In this document: positions 56,101 to 64,000 of the stretch, piece after piece
Layout: the number at the start of each line of letters is the position of its first letter
How positions within the stretch are numbered: position 1 is the first letter of the stretch
From: Zygaena filipendulae
Lineage: Eukaryota > Arthropoda > Insecta > Lepidoptera > Zygaenidae
DNA length: 64,000 nucleotides
Direction: 5' to 3'
Assembly: GCA_907165275.2 (NCBI GenBank)
Contig: OU015674.1
Span: 6,597,001 to 6,661,000, forward strand
Position numbers and translations under genes: made by a program
Notes under the pieces: model-generated
Database searches by the model: none
Told to the model about the DNA's origin: nothing
Seen by the model: the letters and a program-made list of their open reading frames with translations, nothing else

Positions 56101-59100
56101 AAACAAGACACAATTAGTTTATGGAAGAGGAGAAATTCACATAAGAAGAAAATAAAATTTAATACAAAATTTAAAAGAAACTCTTATCTTCAATCAAACA
56201 AAATAAAAAACAAATTATCATGATTTGGACACGTGTTAAAAAAGATATTATATAATCTTTACTACTACTTTTTTTATTTGTAAATGCGAAAGTGAGTTTG
56301 TTTGTTACGCTTGGCTGAACCGATCATCATGAAATTTTCCATACACGTTATTAGGGGTACAGAGGAGGACATAGGGTACTTTTTATCCCGGAATTCCCGC
56401 GGGAACTCCGAAATTACCGCGGGTGAAACCGCGGGGCACAGCTAGTATTGTATAAATACAAGATTACGAATATATTATTGACTCGCCTTCATTGGTGCCA
56501 TTGAGTATGAACCATCTAGAGGAGAAATCCCAACCGGACTCAGCGGCTGACTTCAACTCCGCGTACAGCTCTTCCTTCTTATCCACGTCCAAGTATCTGA
56601 AACGGAAGCGAAGCGAAACGTTTCTATATATTTTTGTAATACAATCAAATTTTGACAAGAAAAACAGACAAACTCACATTAAAACATAAACTTTTAATAC
56701 TCATAACAAGGGTTCGCCTGTCTTTTTTTTAGTTTTATTTACTTAGATACTTTAAGAAACAAAATCTATACGATTATTATAAAGCTGAAAAGTTTGTTTG
56801 TTTGGTTGAACGCGCTAATATCAGGAACTTTTGGTTCCAATTGAAAAAATTGTTTTTGTGTCGGATAGTTCATTTATCGAGGAAGGCTATAAGGGTATAT
56901 GACATCACGCTACGACTGATTCCTATCGCGCGGAGCGGAGCATCAAATTAACGCAGGTGAAATCGCGGCGCACAGCTAGTATCCTTATATATTTTAAAAC
57001 GAAGTCCTTCCGCCCCAACTGTTTGTCTGTCTGTCTCAAAAACTACTGAACGGATTTTCATGCGGTTTTCACCAATAGATAGAGCGATTCCAGAGGAAGG
57101 TTTATGTGTATAGTTATTTCGGGAATTCCCGCGGGAACTCCGAAATTACCGCAGGTGAAACCGCGGGGCACAGCTAGTATACAATACAAAAAAAAATTAC
57201 AAAACAACCCCAAAGCTGGGGTTGTTTGTGTTGCATACGAAAAAGAATTGAAGAAAAAAAAAAACAAAACATTTTTTTTTTTCATAGAACATCCGGTGTC
57301 CGTCCAAAACATGTTTATTAGGTGAATAGGCAATCCGACCGTTCAGCTGTCGATTGGAAAATTGGCCTTTAATATAACAATGACATTTCACAACACACAC
57401 ATCTCCTCGATCTTACACTAACAATAAGATAACTTGTGGAAACTACTGGATTCTAAACGCAGTTATTTTTGAATTTTATACTTTTATAGAAGCAACCTGT
57501 ATAGATAACTAAGTAACGAAAAGAACGAAAAGAAACGCAGTATGAGTTTTTTTAGCGGAAATCAAAGATGGCGGTTCGGTCATTTATTTTCATCTCGATA
57601 AAATATGGTTAAAAATTGACTTTGTTGTGTTATAAGGTGCTGTATTGGACAATAATTTTCACACTGACGTTTTATTATGTGCTCTTAAGAAGATATAATA
57701 TGAAATTTTGAGCAGATTTCTTCGGTTTCCTCCAAGAGCTCTGACAAAGTTCTTGTAAGCTATAAGTACCGTGGCTTGCAACTTCAAACCGTACAACGAA
57801 GAATTTTAATAGAAAATACATTGATCTAATTCTTGATTGTTACTTGAAACTGGCTAAATGCATTATTTGGGAAAGTCTATAAAAAAGAAGAAAGAAAGAA
57901 GAAACACATTGTATGAAAAAGTATTAATCAATCAGCAATTGAGACATACTTAGCGCAATCGATGTCTTCTTTATAGCTCTCCGGTCTTGGCCCCTGAGAT
58001 TGGTCGTTGTACCTCAAAAGTTTGTATCTGAAAAAAAAAAAAAACACAAAAAAACATGAAAATATGAAGTCACCAAGTATATTTATAAATGGGTAGACAA
58101 TTCGCTTAAAATCCGAACTAATATTATAAATGCGAAAGTGAATTTGTTTGTTTGTTTGTTACGCTTTCACGGCTCAACCGATCACCACGAAATTTTGCAT
58201 ACACGTTGTCACAGAGAAGGACATAGGGTACTTTTGATCCCGGGATTCCAGCAGGAACCCCGAAATTAACGCGGGTGAAATTGCAGGAAACAGATAGTAC
58301 ATAGTATGTAGGTACCTAATTGTTGCAAGGTTATTTCATACAGACAGTTTAAAAAAACATATACATTTAATAAATATACGTAAATACGTATTTAAAACTC
58401 ACTTGAAGCCATCATGCTCTATGTCAACGGTGTGATTTGTCATCCAGAAGTCGAACTCCCTATCCAGGGTGTGGATGTGCTGTCTGAGGAAGTCCTCATC
58501 ATCAGTGTCGTCCAGGATCAACTTTACCATGGGTATCAGAAGAGGGGGTTGAGATCTGGAACGATAAGAGAAACTAGCATTATGTTAGGTTTAATAAGAG
58601 ACGGACATGCGATAAACATACGATAGATTAATCCCAACTATTAATCCCAACTTTATGGGCAATCTGCGACCCGGTTTAAACCCGTGGCTGGGGTTTAAAC
58701 CCAATAAAAGTCCTTAAACGCCCAGGTTTGAATCGGGTTTAAATCCAATCACCCGGTCACTTGCCCATCTATAATCCCAACTAATATTCTAAATGCGAAT
58801 GTGCGTTCGTTAATTTGTTTGTTTGTTTATTTGTCACGCTTTCACTGACGTGACGTGACTTAAACTAAAGCAGCACTTCTATTTGACATCAAAATGTTTA
58901 AACAAAAAATGCCAAAAAAATACAATCGAATTGAGAACCTCCTCCTCTTTTGGAGTCGGTTAAAAATGGCCACCTTTGTCGCGGTTCAGTTTAATCTTTT
59001 ACGTTATATTGCAATATATAAGATTATGATTAAAAATACCATTGTATCATAGTCACCAAACTTACACTTAGGTATGCCTTACTTAAGTATGCCTTTCATC

Positions 59101-59375
59101 TCAATCGGATAGCAGCAAGTGCTCGACAAAAAGGTTTGAAAATTTTGATGAAAGTTTACTTGCAAGATTCGAACATTAATAGCAAATTAAATAAAAAGCT
59201 TGTAATCACCTCATAACATAGTAAATTCTTCCACCGTTCGGTATGAAGCCGATCCTCTCGACTATGTCCAGGAAATTGGAGACCATCCCCCTGGCAGTGG
59301 ACCTCATCTCCGAGAGCAGCAGACCCTTGATGATCCAATAGGAGTCCCAGTAGTAGAACTCCCGGAAACGCCCGC
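47017..59375 (-). CDS. Treh: Trehalase (GH37), 3' part of gene, nine exons in window
   Basis: Trehalase hydrolyses trehalose to two glucose molecules (EC 3.2.1.28). Visible exons on the minus strand: 59210-59375, 58403-58555, 57950-58027, 56487-56596, 54763-54929, 53890-54060, 52864-53079, 51463-51571 and, tentatively, 47017-47138. All phases join. Both family signatures are present: GGRFREFYYWDSYW (after a Pro-Gly from the missing exon) and QWDYPNAWPP. The catalytic acid Asp lies in ESGWDFSSRW and the base Glu in GGGGEY, by analogy with E. coli Tre37A. About 430 codons are seen, so roughly the first quarter to third, including any signal peptide, lies right of the window. A hydrophobic C-terminus would suggest the membrane-bound Treh-2 type, but that exon is uncertain. 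Introns carry many transposable elements, including a 4-kb Tc1 element. Confidence 0.96.
47259..47686 (+). mobile_element. TTAGTCC-type MITE, long variant
   Basis: GGTCCGTCTTGTAGAATGTA ... TAACTGACGGATTAA with GTGACGTCAC near 47520 and ATGACGTCAC near 47553. Carries about 100 bases of extra sequence near the left side. Confidence 0.65.
47690..48675. other. Trehalase intron, nothing recognised
   Basis: AT-rich sequence with no exon-like frame. Confidence 0.45.
48680..48927 (+). mobile_element. TTAGTCC-type MITE
   Basis: TAGTACGTCATCTAGATTAA ... TAACTGACGGGCTTAA, with an internal ATGACGTCAC. Confidence 0.65.
49570..49893 (-). mobile_element. TTAGTCC-type MITE with extended ends
   Basis: Core 49607-49862. 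Beyond it, GATGTTGACTACTTTT on the left is mirrored by AAAAATTAGTCAACATGC on the right, so the true element is probably about 320 bp. Confidence 0.7.
50424..50658. mobile_element. Palindromic Harbinger-like MITE, copy 3
   Basis: Same arms as at 4623 and 26597. TAA duplication at 50421-50423 and 50659-50661. Confidence 0.78.
50918..51110 (+). mobile_element. Helitron-like element
   Basis: TTATAAATGCGAATATGAGT, GCTCTCACGCCGTAACTGCT and a decayed 3' end with CTAG at about 51104. Confidence 0.65.
51463..51571 (-). CDS. Treh: Trehalase exon with catalytic Glu (GGGGEY)
   Basis: Encodes YDATIMGGYGGGGEYVVQTG and FGWTNGVVMALLNRYG plus one G. Acceptor TGCAG, strong donor GAG|GTAAGA. If the intron is retained, translation stops ten codons later at 51428-51430. 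Confidence 0.95.
51690..52735. repeat. AT-rich minisatellite, about 23-bp unit
   Basis: About 40 imperfect copies of GTGTATTGAATAGATTAAAT plus TAC. Unit lengths vary from about 23 to 29 through inserts such as TTATTAC and TTGGAGT. Higher-order blocks repeat (for example 51800-51960 resembles 52030-52230). It lies between two trehalase exons, in an intron of about 1.3 kb. Confidence 0.92.
52864..53079 (-). CDS. Treh: Trehalase exon with signature 2 (QWDYPNAWPP)
   Basis: 72 codons from VDIFEGGIPTTFKHSGEQWD to QQKTAMLEK. GC-rich against AT-rich introns. Another open frame overlaps on the same strand but has no family match. Confidence 0.96.
53385..53515 (+). repeat. Lepidopteran dispersed repeat (CACCTGATGG family)
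   Basis: GGGGGCAAACGGGCAAGTGG ... CCGCCGCCCATAG ... TTGCAGGTGCGTTGCCGACC, as at 4248 and 16788. Confidence 0.7.
53890..54060 (-). CDS. Treh: Trehalase exon (WLDYSLESG)
   Basis: 57 codons from VLWHEDVGSWLDYSLESG to VINYLDKVK, phase 0 at both ends. Acceptor CCCCAG, donor AAG|GTGTGT. Confidence 0.95.
54138..54310 (-). mobile_element. Helitron-like element, 3' end missing
   Basis: GCAGTTCCCCGCATTAATTC to CACGTGATTTATATATATTA, the reverse of the unit at 43905-44096. Confidence 0.65.
54447..54712 (+). mobile_element. TTAGTCC-type MITE
   Basis: TTAGTCCGTCTTGTAGATTA ... TAACTGACGGACTAA, with ATGACGTCAC and GTGACGTCAC. It ends about 50 bases from a trehalase exon. Confidence 0.8.
54763..54929 (-). 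CDS. Treh: Trehalase exon (IVPVDLNAIM)
   Basis: Encodes NLTNLRTRSIVPVDLNAIMC and GQQHYYSTVHARLMEAIDK. Acceptor GAGCAG|GC, donor AAG|GTACTC. Confidence 0.95.
55180..55415 (+). mobile_element. ANNT-TSD MITE, copy 8
   Basis: GGACACAGATAAGCAATAG ... GCTCACCTGCGTCC with duplication ACTT at 55176-55179 and 55416-55419. Confidence 0.9.
56262..56445 (+). mobile_element. Helitron-like element (Lep1-type)
   Basis: Body GTTACGCTTGGCTGAACCGA. The 3' end is a perfect hairpin CCGCGGGTGAAACCGCGG, then CTAG at 56442. It ends about 40 bases from a trehalase exon. Confidence 0.75.
56487..56596 (-). CDS. Treh: Trehalase exon with catalytic Asp, GC donor
   Basis: Encodes YLDVDKKEELYAEL and AAESGWDFSSRWFILNGT. 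The only phase-compatible 3' end is GAAG|GCGAGT, a GC donor. It leaves one G that pairs with GC of the next exon to give Gly (NEG|NLTNLRTR). Confidence 0.92.
56765..56979 (+). mobile_element. Helitron-like element, tandem member 1
   Basis: Diverged body with GTTTGTTTGTTTGGTTGAAC. Ends GCAGGTGAAATCGCGGCGCA then CTAG at 56976. Confidence 0.55.
56982..57177 (+). mobile_element. Helitron-like element, tandem member 2
   Basis: TCCTTATATATTTTAAAACG to CCGCAGGTGAAACCGCGG then CTAG at 57174. Only two bases separate it from member 1. Confidence 0.7.
57700..57905. repeat. Dispersed foldback repeat, second copy
   Basis: Shares GCAGATTTCTTCGGTTTCCT and ACTTCAAACCGTACAACGAA with 27505-27810. Confidence 0.55.
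57950..58027 (-). CDS. Treh: Trehalase short exon (RPESYKED)
   Basis: This 78-base exon encodes YKLLRYNDQSQGPRPESY and KEDIDCA. Acceptor TTTTCAG, donor AA|GTATGT. Confidence 0.94.
58108..58298 (+). mobile_element. Helitron-like element, terminal CTAG mutated
   Basis: TAATATTATAAATGCGAAAG to GGGTGAAATTGCAGG. The expected CTAG reads ATAG. Lies between two trehalase exons. Confidence 0.65.
58403..58555 (-). CDS. Treh: Trehalase exon (RSQPPLL)
   Basis: Encodes SQPPLLIPMVKLILDD and DREFDFWMTNHTVD, ending DGF plus AA. Acceptor TCCAG, donor AA|GTGAGT. RSQPP is a conserved trehalase substrate-pocket motif. Confidence 0.95.
58657..58769. repeat. Short inverted repeat with GTTTAAAC motifs
   Basis: TGGGCAATCTGCGACCCGG and ACCCGGTCACTTGCCCATC bound several GGTTTAAACCC words. 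Related to 26491-26562. Confidence 0.55.
59210..59375 (-). CDS. Treh: Trehalase exon with signature 1 (first visible)
   Basis: Acceptor CCCAG|GC. Encodes GRFREFYYWDSYWIIKGLL and ends NGGRIYYVM plus AG. The first two bases complete a Gly codon from an exon not in the window. Donor AG|GTGATT. Confidence 0.95.
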
Positions 59376-59689
59376 CTGGGCAGAATAGTACATTTTTATA
59401 CTAGTGTGTAAAGTTTGTTATTAAAGTTAAGGCCGACCCGAACCGAGGGCGTATTGGAGCCTAGTTTTTAATGACTAAGGTTACACGTATCATGTAATAC
59501 ACACATCAAAAGTGTCTAGGGATCAACATATATTTTTGCAATAACTTTTCTCCTGATTGATATTAATTAAAATTTTCTTTAAGGATTCATCAAATAAAGT
59601 GTTTTCGTTTGTCACAGTAACGATAAACCAAGTCACCTTTGCATTAATAAAGAAACTAGATTCGCCCTGTGCGCGAGCTGCGAGCAGCT

Positions 59690-62064
59690 CGCGAGGCTTG
59701 GTTGCCCTGTGCCCGGTTGCCCCCCATTGACCTCTATTTGTTCGAGCACCCCCCACCTGACTCTTTTAGTTTCGGAGATAATCGAGTTTGAATTTTGTTC
59801 GGCGGCCATGATTTTTTCCGCCATTTTGAAAAAAAAGTTTCACTATTGAAATTTGCCCAAGGTGTGGATCAAACTTTGTAAGTAACAGTTTTACTTTTGA
59901 TGGATAGTTTCGGCGGACAGTCAACTCACTACCTGATGAGGAGCAGGAATCGAAGATGTCAAGGTTTTCCCACAATCACAGAAACCTCCTTTCCACATCT
60001 TAAATACATTATATCGACCTAGAGGTGCTCCTTCTGGGAGAACAATTATGCTTAATTTTTTTCGCCAGCCATTTCGAATCCGTCCGCCATCTTGGAATTA
60101 TTTATATCCCGATAGAAGAAGATAGTGCACCATCAACTGTACAAAATTTTTTTCAATACCCACGGCCGATAGTTTCCGAGCCAGGGCCGAAACAATTTCC
60201 CCATACAAACAACTAATGTTCGGCGGCCATCTTGAAAAATGACGCAATCGAAAAACTGATTCGATATTCGGCATCAGCGACCCCAAAAACCCCCGGACGC
60301 CGAACCTCACCCGGATCGGATCAACTTTTTTTTCGGCCGCCATTTTGAATCCGCCATTTTGGATTTTTACCACGCCAGGCGGTTGCCCCCCATTGACCTC
60401 TATGACATTTGTTTGAGCACCCCCCATCAGACTCCTATAGTTTCGGAGATAATCGAGTTTGAATTTTGTTCGGCGGCCATGTTTTTTTCCGCCATTTTGA
60501 AAAAAAAGTTACACTATTGAAATTTGCCCAAGGTGTGGATGAAATTTAGTTAGAAACGTTTTCACTTTCGATGGATAGTTTCGGCGGGCAGTCAACACAC
60601 TACCTGATGAGGAGCAGGAATCGAAGATGTCAAGGTTTTCCCACAATCACAGAAACCTCCTTTCCACATCTTAAATACATTATATCGACCTAGAGATGCT
60701 CCTTCTGGGAGAACAATTATGCTTAACTTTTTTTCGCCAGCCATTTCGAATCCGTCCGCCATCTTGGAATTATTTATATCCCGATAGAAGAAGATAGTGC
60801 ACCACCAACTGTACAAATTTTTTTTCAATACCCACGGCCGATAGTTTCCGAGCCAGGGCCGAAACAATTTCCCCATACAAACAACTAATGTTCGGCGGCC
60901 ATCTTGAAAAATGACGCAATCGAAAAACTGATTCGATATTCGGCATCAGCGACCCCAAAAACCTCCGGATGCCGAACCTCACCCGGATCGGATCAACTTT
61001 TTTTTCGGCCGCCATTTTGAATCCGCCATTTTGGATTTTTACCACGCCAGGCGGTTGCCCCCCATCGACCTCTATGACATTTGTTTGAGCACCCCCCATC
61101 AGACTCCTATAGTTTCGGAGATAATCGAGTTTGAATTTTGTTCGGCGGCCATGTTTTTTTCCGCCATTTTGAAAAAAAAGTTACACTATTGAAATTTGCC
61201 CAAGGTGTGGATGAAATTTAGTTAGAAACGTTTTCACTTTCGATGGATAGTTTCGGCGGGCAGTCAACACACTACCTGATGAGGAGCAGGAATCGAAGAT
61301 GTCAAGGTTTTCCCACAATCACAGAAACCTCCTTTCCACATCTTAAATACATTATATCGACCTAGAGATGCTCCTTCTGGGAGAACAATTATGCTTAACT
61401 TTTTTTCGCCAGCCATTTCGAATCCGTCCGCCATCTTGGAATTATTTATATCCCGATAGAAGAAGATAGTGCACCACCAACTGTACAAATTTTTTTTCAA
61501 TACCCACGGCCGATAGTTTCCGAGCCAGGGCCGAAACAATTTCCCCATACAAACAACTAATGTTCGGCGGCCATCTTGAAAAATGACGCAATCGAAAAAC
61601 TGATTCGATATTCGGCATCAGCGACCCCAAAAACCCCCGGACGCCGAACCTCACCCGGATCGGATCAACTTTTTTTTCGGCCGCCATTTTGAATCCGCCA
61701 TTTTGGATTTTTACCACGCCAGGCGGTTGCCCCCCATCGACCTCTATGACATTTGTTTGAGCACCCCCCATCAGACTCCTATAGTTTCGGAGATAATCGA
61801 GTTTGAATTTTGTTCGGCGGCCATGTTTTTTTCCGCCATTTTGAAAAAAAAGTTACACTATTGAAATTTGGCCAAGGTGTGGATGAAATTTAGTTAGAAA
61901 CGTTTTCACTTTCGATGGATAGTTTCGGCGGGCAGTCGACTCGCTACCTGATGAGAAGCAGGAATCGAAGATGTCGAGGTTTTCCCATAATCACCGAAAC
62001 GTCCCCTCTACATGTTCCATACATTATATCAACCTAGAGATGCTCCTTCTGGGAGAACAATTAT
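59690..62064. repeat. Tandem repeat array, unit 671-672 bp
   Basis: Units start (TTTCGGAGATAATCGAG) at 59770, 60441, 61113 and 61785, spaced 671, 672 and 672. A partial unit precedes the first, and the last stops at about 62064. Units 2 and 3 are nearly identical, while the first and last are more diverged. Each unit has seven GCCAT words in one orientation, mostly within CCGCCATNTTG. Open frames of 109 and 94 codons repeat with the units on the minus strand, but nothing shows that they are genes. Confidence 0.95.
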
Positions 62065-62216
62065 GTCAATGAGTGAGTGGTAATCCAGCTTTATATATTA
62101 TAATTTGCCATTTTCCTAATAAAGGGATTTTTGACATTTGAACCACTAACATTAAAGTTCGAAAAAAAGACTGAAATAACAGTTTTCTTTAAAATTTTAT
62201 TGGGTAACTTAAACAA

Positions 62217-63236
62217 TTAATAATCCGTGTTTCTACCGCGAACACTAACAACATAAGAACATCGGTTTGGCATACTCAAAATGAGTTCATCCAAATCACG
62301 CTGTGGAATGGCCGCCCATGTTCGTTGCAACAACAAAAAAGGTCTTCTTGCGACAGGATACCCTCCATATTCGGCAGAGCTCTTCTCTGTAGCATATCCC
62401 ATGTATGCTCAATCGGGTTCTGGCGACTGAGCAGGCCAGGGCAGGACATTGATGTTAGCTGCGGCGAGAGTCTGTCTTACAACTCTTGCGGTGTGCGGTC
62501 GTGCATTATCATGCATTAACTGAAATAAGGGACCGATTTGCACTTGTAGAGGAACGATGACGTCTGATACAATCGTCTCAGCATAAATTTGAGCGTTGAG
62601 GTTGCCTCTGATCCAAATCAACTCAGTTCTTCCGCCGATCCAAATACCTGCCCATACCATGATGGTTCCACCACTATAAGGATGGACTTCCTGGCAGGAT
62701 TTTAATCGCTGTTGGCGTCCAGGGGTTCTCCAGTGTCGTATACGTCTTGTATCCGGTCTCATACCAAAACGAGACTCATCAGAAAAGCACACGAAACGCC
62801 ATTGTTCTTCTGCCCAATTTCTGTGTTCAAGAGCCCATTGATATCGAATCCTACGATTGTGCATTGCTATAGGTGGTACCCGTAGCGGTCTTCGGGAATG
62901 AAGGTTCACTTCATGCAAGCGGTTTCTGACTGTTTGGTCGCTAATTAAGTTCCCTGAAGAGTGATGAAGCCTCACGGCTAACATCATGGCGGTTATTGTT
63001 GGAGCTCTTCGAGTTAAGATTTGAATGTATCGGTCTTGTCTCCGTGTGGTGCAGCGATACCGTCCTCCATGGCGCTCAGCCACAGTACCAGTGCTTCGGT
63101 AACGTGTCCAAAGTCGACTGATAACACTCTGACTTGTATTCAGAGCTAAAGCCACAGTACGTTGCCGGGAACCAGCTTCTATCATTCCCACGGCTCTGAG
63201 CATTTCTTCCCTGCTTAAATGACGTCGCCGCTCCAT
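62217..63236 (-). pseudogene. Tc1-like transposase, C-terminus broken by frameshifts
   Basis: The ATG at 63236 starts MERRRHLSREEM. An N-terminal helix-turn-helix region is followed by the DDE core, with the first Asp in CFSDESRFG and the second in HDNARPHTA. The frame stops at 62409 after PWPAQSPEPD. The conserved continuation NPIEHTWDMLQRR, with the third catalytic residue, lies in another frame. RTWAAIPQRDLDELILSMP lies in a third frame and ends at 62217. At least two small indels have therefore destroyed the gene, and it should not make an active enzyme. Confidence 0.9.
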
Positions 63237-63530
63237 AATAACGTTGGTTTTAATCAGTAGTAGGGAAACAGTAGCACTAATAATGTCTTCAATGAGTTGT
63301 ATGTTTTTATAGGGAAAATATTGACAGCTGATTTTCATCTTTTACTCGAATTTGATTGACAGTTCCTGATTCAAATTATGTAATGCACCAAAAAGGATCC
63401 ATATAAATTTATAAAATCATAAATTTATTACAAAGCCACATCTCAATCTCAAGAAATCCGCATAAAAATGCTTGATCCCTAGACACTTTTGATGTGTGTA
63501 GTTTTTAACTCATTTACAATGGTCACCATG

Positions 63531-63750
63531 CCTGCCCGCTAATCAAGAGGTTCCGGGTTCGATCCCCGGTGGGGGTGGACTTTGTGTGGTGAACACAGGG
63601 TTCCATTTTCCAGTCTGGGTGTGTATATAATCTATAGTATAATACATATGTAATAATATGTGTAGTATATACCACGTGTTGCTTGGTTTCTACGACACAA
63701 GCTTATAGCTTATTGTGGGATCAAGTAGATCTGTGTGTTGTGAAGTGAAG
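63531..63750 (+). mobile_element. tRNA-derived SINE, 5'-truncated
   Basis: GGTCACCATGCCTGCCCGCT, B box GGTTCGATCCC at 63556, and the same body as the SINE at 5768. The A box is missing. It lies 30 bases beyond the Tc1 element end. Confidence 0.8.
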
Positions 63751-63916
63751 TGGATTTGCAATAAGGAAATTTGGGCTGAAGCTGTGAAGGGTGGATAATG
63801 GATATTTTATGGGTGCTGTTATAATAACTGTAATTATATTATTGACGTCAGAGTCATATTATGGGCCTAATTTGAATAAATGATTTGACTTTGACTTTGG
63901 AGAAATACTAAAAACA

Positions 63917-64000
63917 AGCTGTTCCCGCGGTTTCACACGCGGTAACTTCGGAGTTCCCGCAGGAATTCCGGATTAAAATGCAGCCTATGTTACTCAGGGA
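63917..64000 (-). mobile_element. Helitron-like element, cut by the window edge
   Basis: AAGCTGTTCCCGCGGTTTCA, then GGAGTTCCCGCAGGAATTCC, in reversed orientation. The CTAG end appears mutated. Confidence 0.6.

Larger units (their letters stand above)
59500..63498 (-). mobile_element. Tc1/mariner-type element with an internal tandem array
   Basis: A 27-bp terminal inverted repeat starting CACACATCAAAAGTGTCTAG is perfect at both ends. TA flanks it at 59498-59499 and 63499-63500, the usual Tc1/mariner target duplication. Inside are a broken transposase (62217-63236, minus strand) and about 3.5 copies of a 672-bp repeat (59690-62064). At 4.0 kb it is more than twice the usual Tc1 length, owing to the array. 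It sits in a trehalase intron, 124 bp from an exon. Confidence 0.88.

Noticed and set aside
60098..61771. Repeated 109- and 94-codon frames as a gene family in the tandem array
   Set aside because: They recur only because the DNA units are nearly identical. They lack any domain, and the repeated KMA residues are just the translated GCCAT motifs.

Overview
The window is eukaryotic, AT-rich and intron-containing, and is most likely from a butterfly or moth. The evidence is a set of interspersed repeats that are characteristic of Lepidoptera: Helitron-like copies ending in a GC hairpin plus CTAG, tRNA-derived SINEs, and RTE-like tails with (GAT)n. An insect trehalase gene and a BEL/Pao retrotransposon fit this. 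The species cannot be named from sequence alone.

Two host genes are supported, both on the minus strand. (1) 17047-24892 is a complete six-exon gene for a papain-family (C1A) cysteine protease. All splice phases join without a break into 322 codons, with Cys136/His274/Asn290 as the inferred catalytic triad. (2) 47017-59375 is the 3' part of a trehalase gene (GH37). Eight exons are certain and one C-terminal hydrophobic exon is tentative. Its first exons, encoding the N-terminus, lie beyond the right edge. One trehalase intron starts with GC instead of GT.

The rest is mostly transposable elements. 1-9591 holds small foldback elements, one ANNT-type MITE, a SINE, Helitron-like fragments and a three-layer nest at 8328-9289. 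9592-16426 is a full-length BEL/Pao retrotransposon on the minus strand, with LTRs that look identical and one intact 1762-codon gag-pol frame. 25-46.8 kb is a gene-poor stretch with a hAT element (8-bp TSD), a PIF/Harbinger deletion derivative (39-bp perfect TIRs), a Mutator-like foldback (9-bp TSD), many MITEs and tandem Helitron-like copies. Inside the trehalase introns lie an AT-rich minisatellite (51.7-52.7 kb) and, just upstream of the first visible exon, a 4-kb Tc1/mariner-type element (59500-63498). The Tc1 element carries a broken transposase and about 3.5 copies of a 672-bp tandem repeat rich in GCCAT motifs.

The two genes have no evident functional link. Trehalase splits trehalose, the insect blood sugar, and the protease looks like a secreted or lysosomal peptidase. 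I see no CRISPR array, no intact tRNA or rRNA gene, and no sign of a bacterial-type system. The most unusual structures are the Tc1 element with its internal satellite array, a MITE family with A-N-N-T target duplications, the GC-AG intron, and a possible intron-retention switch at the trehalase C-terminus.
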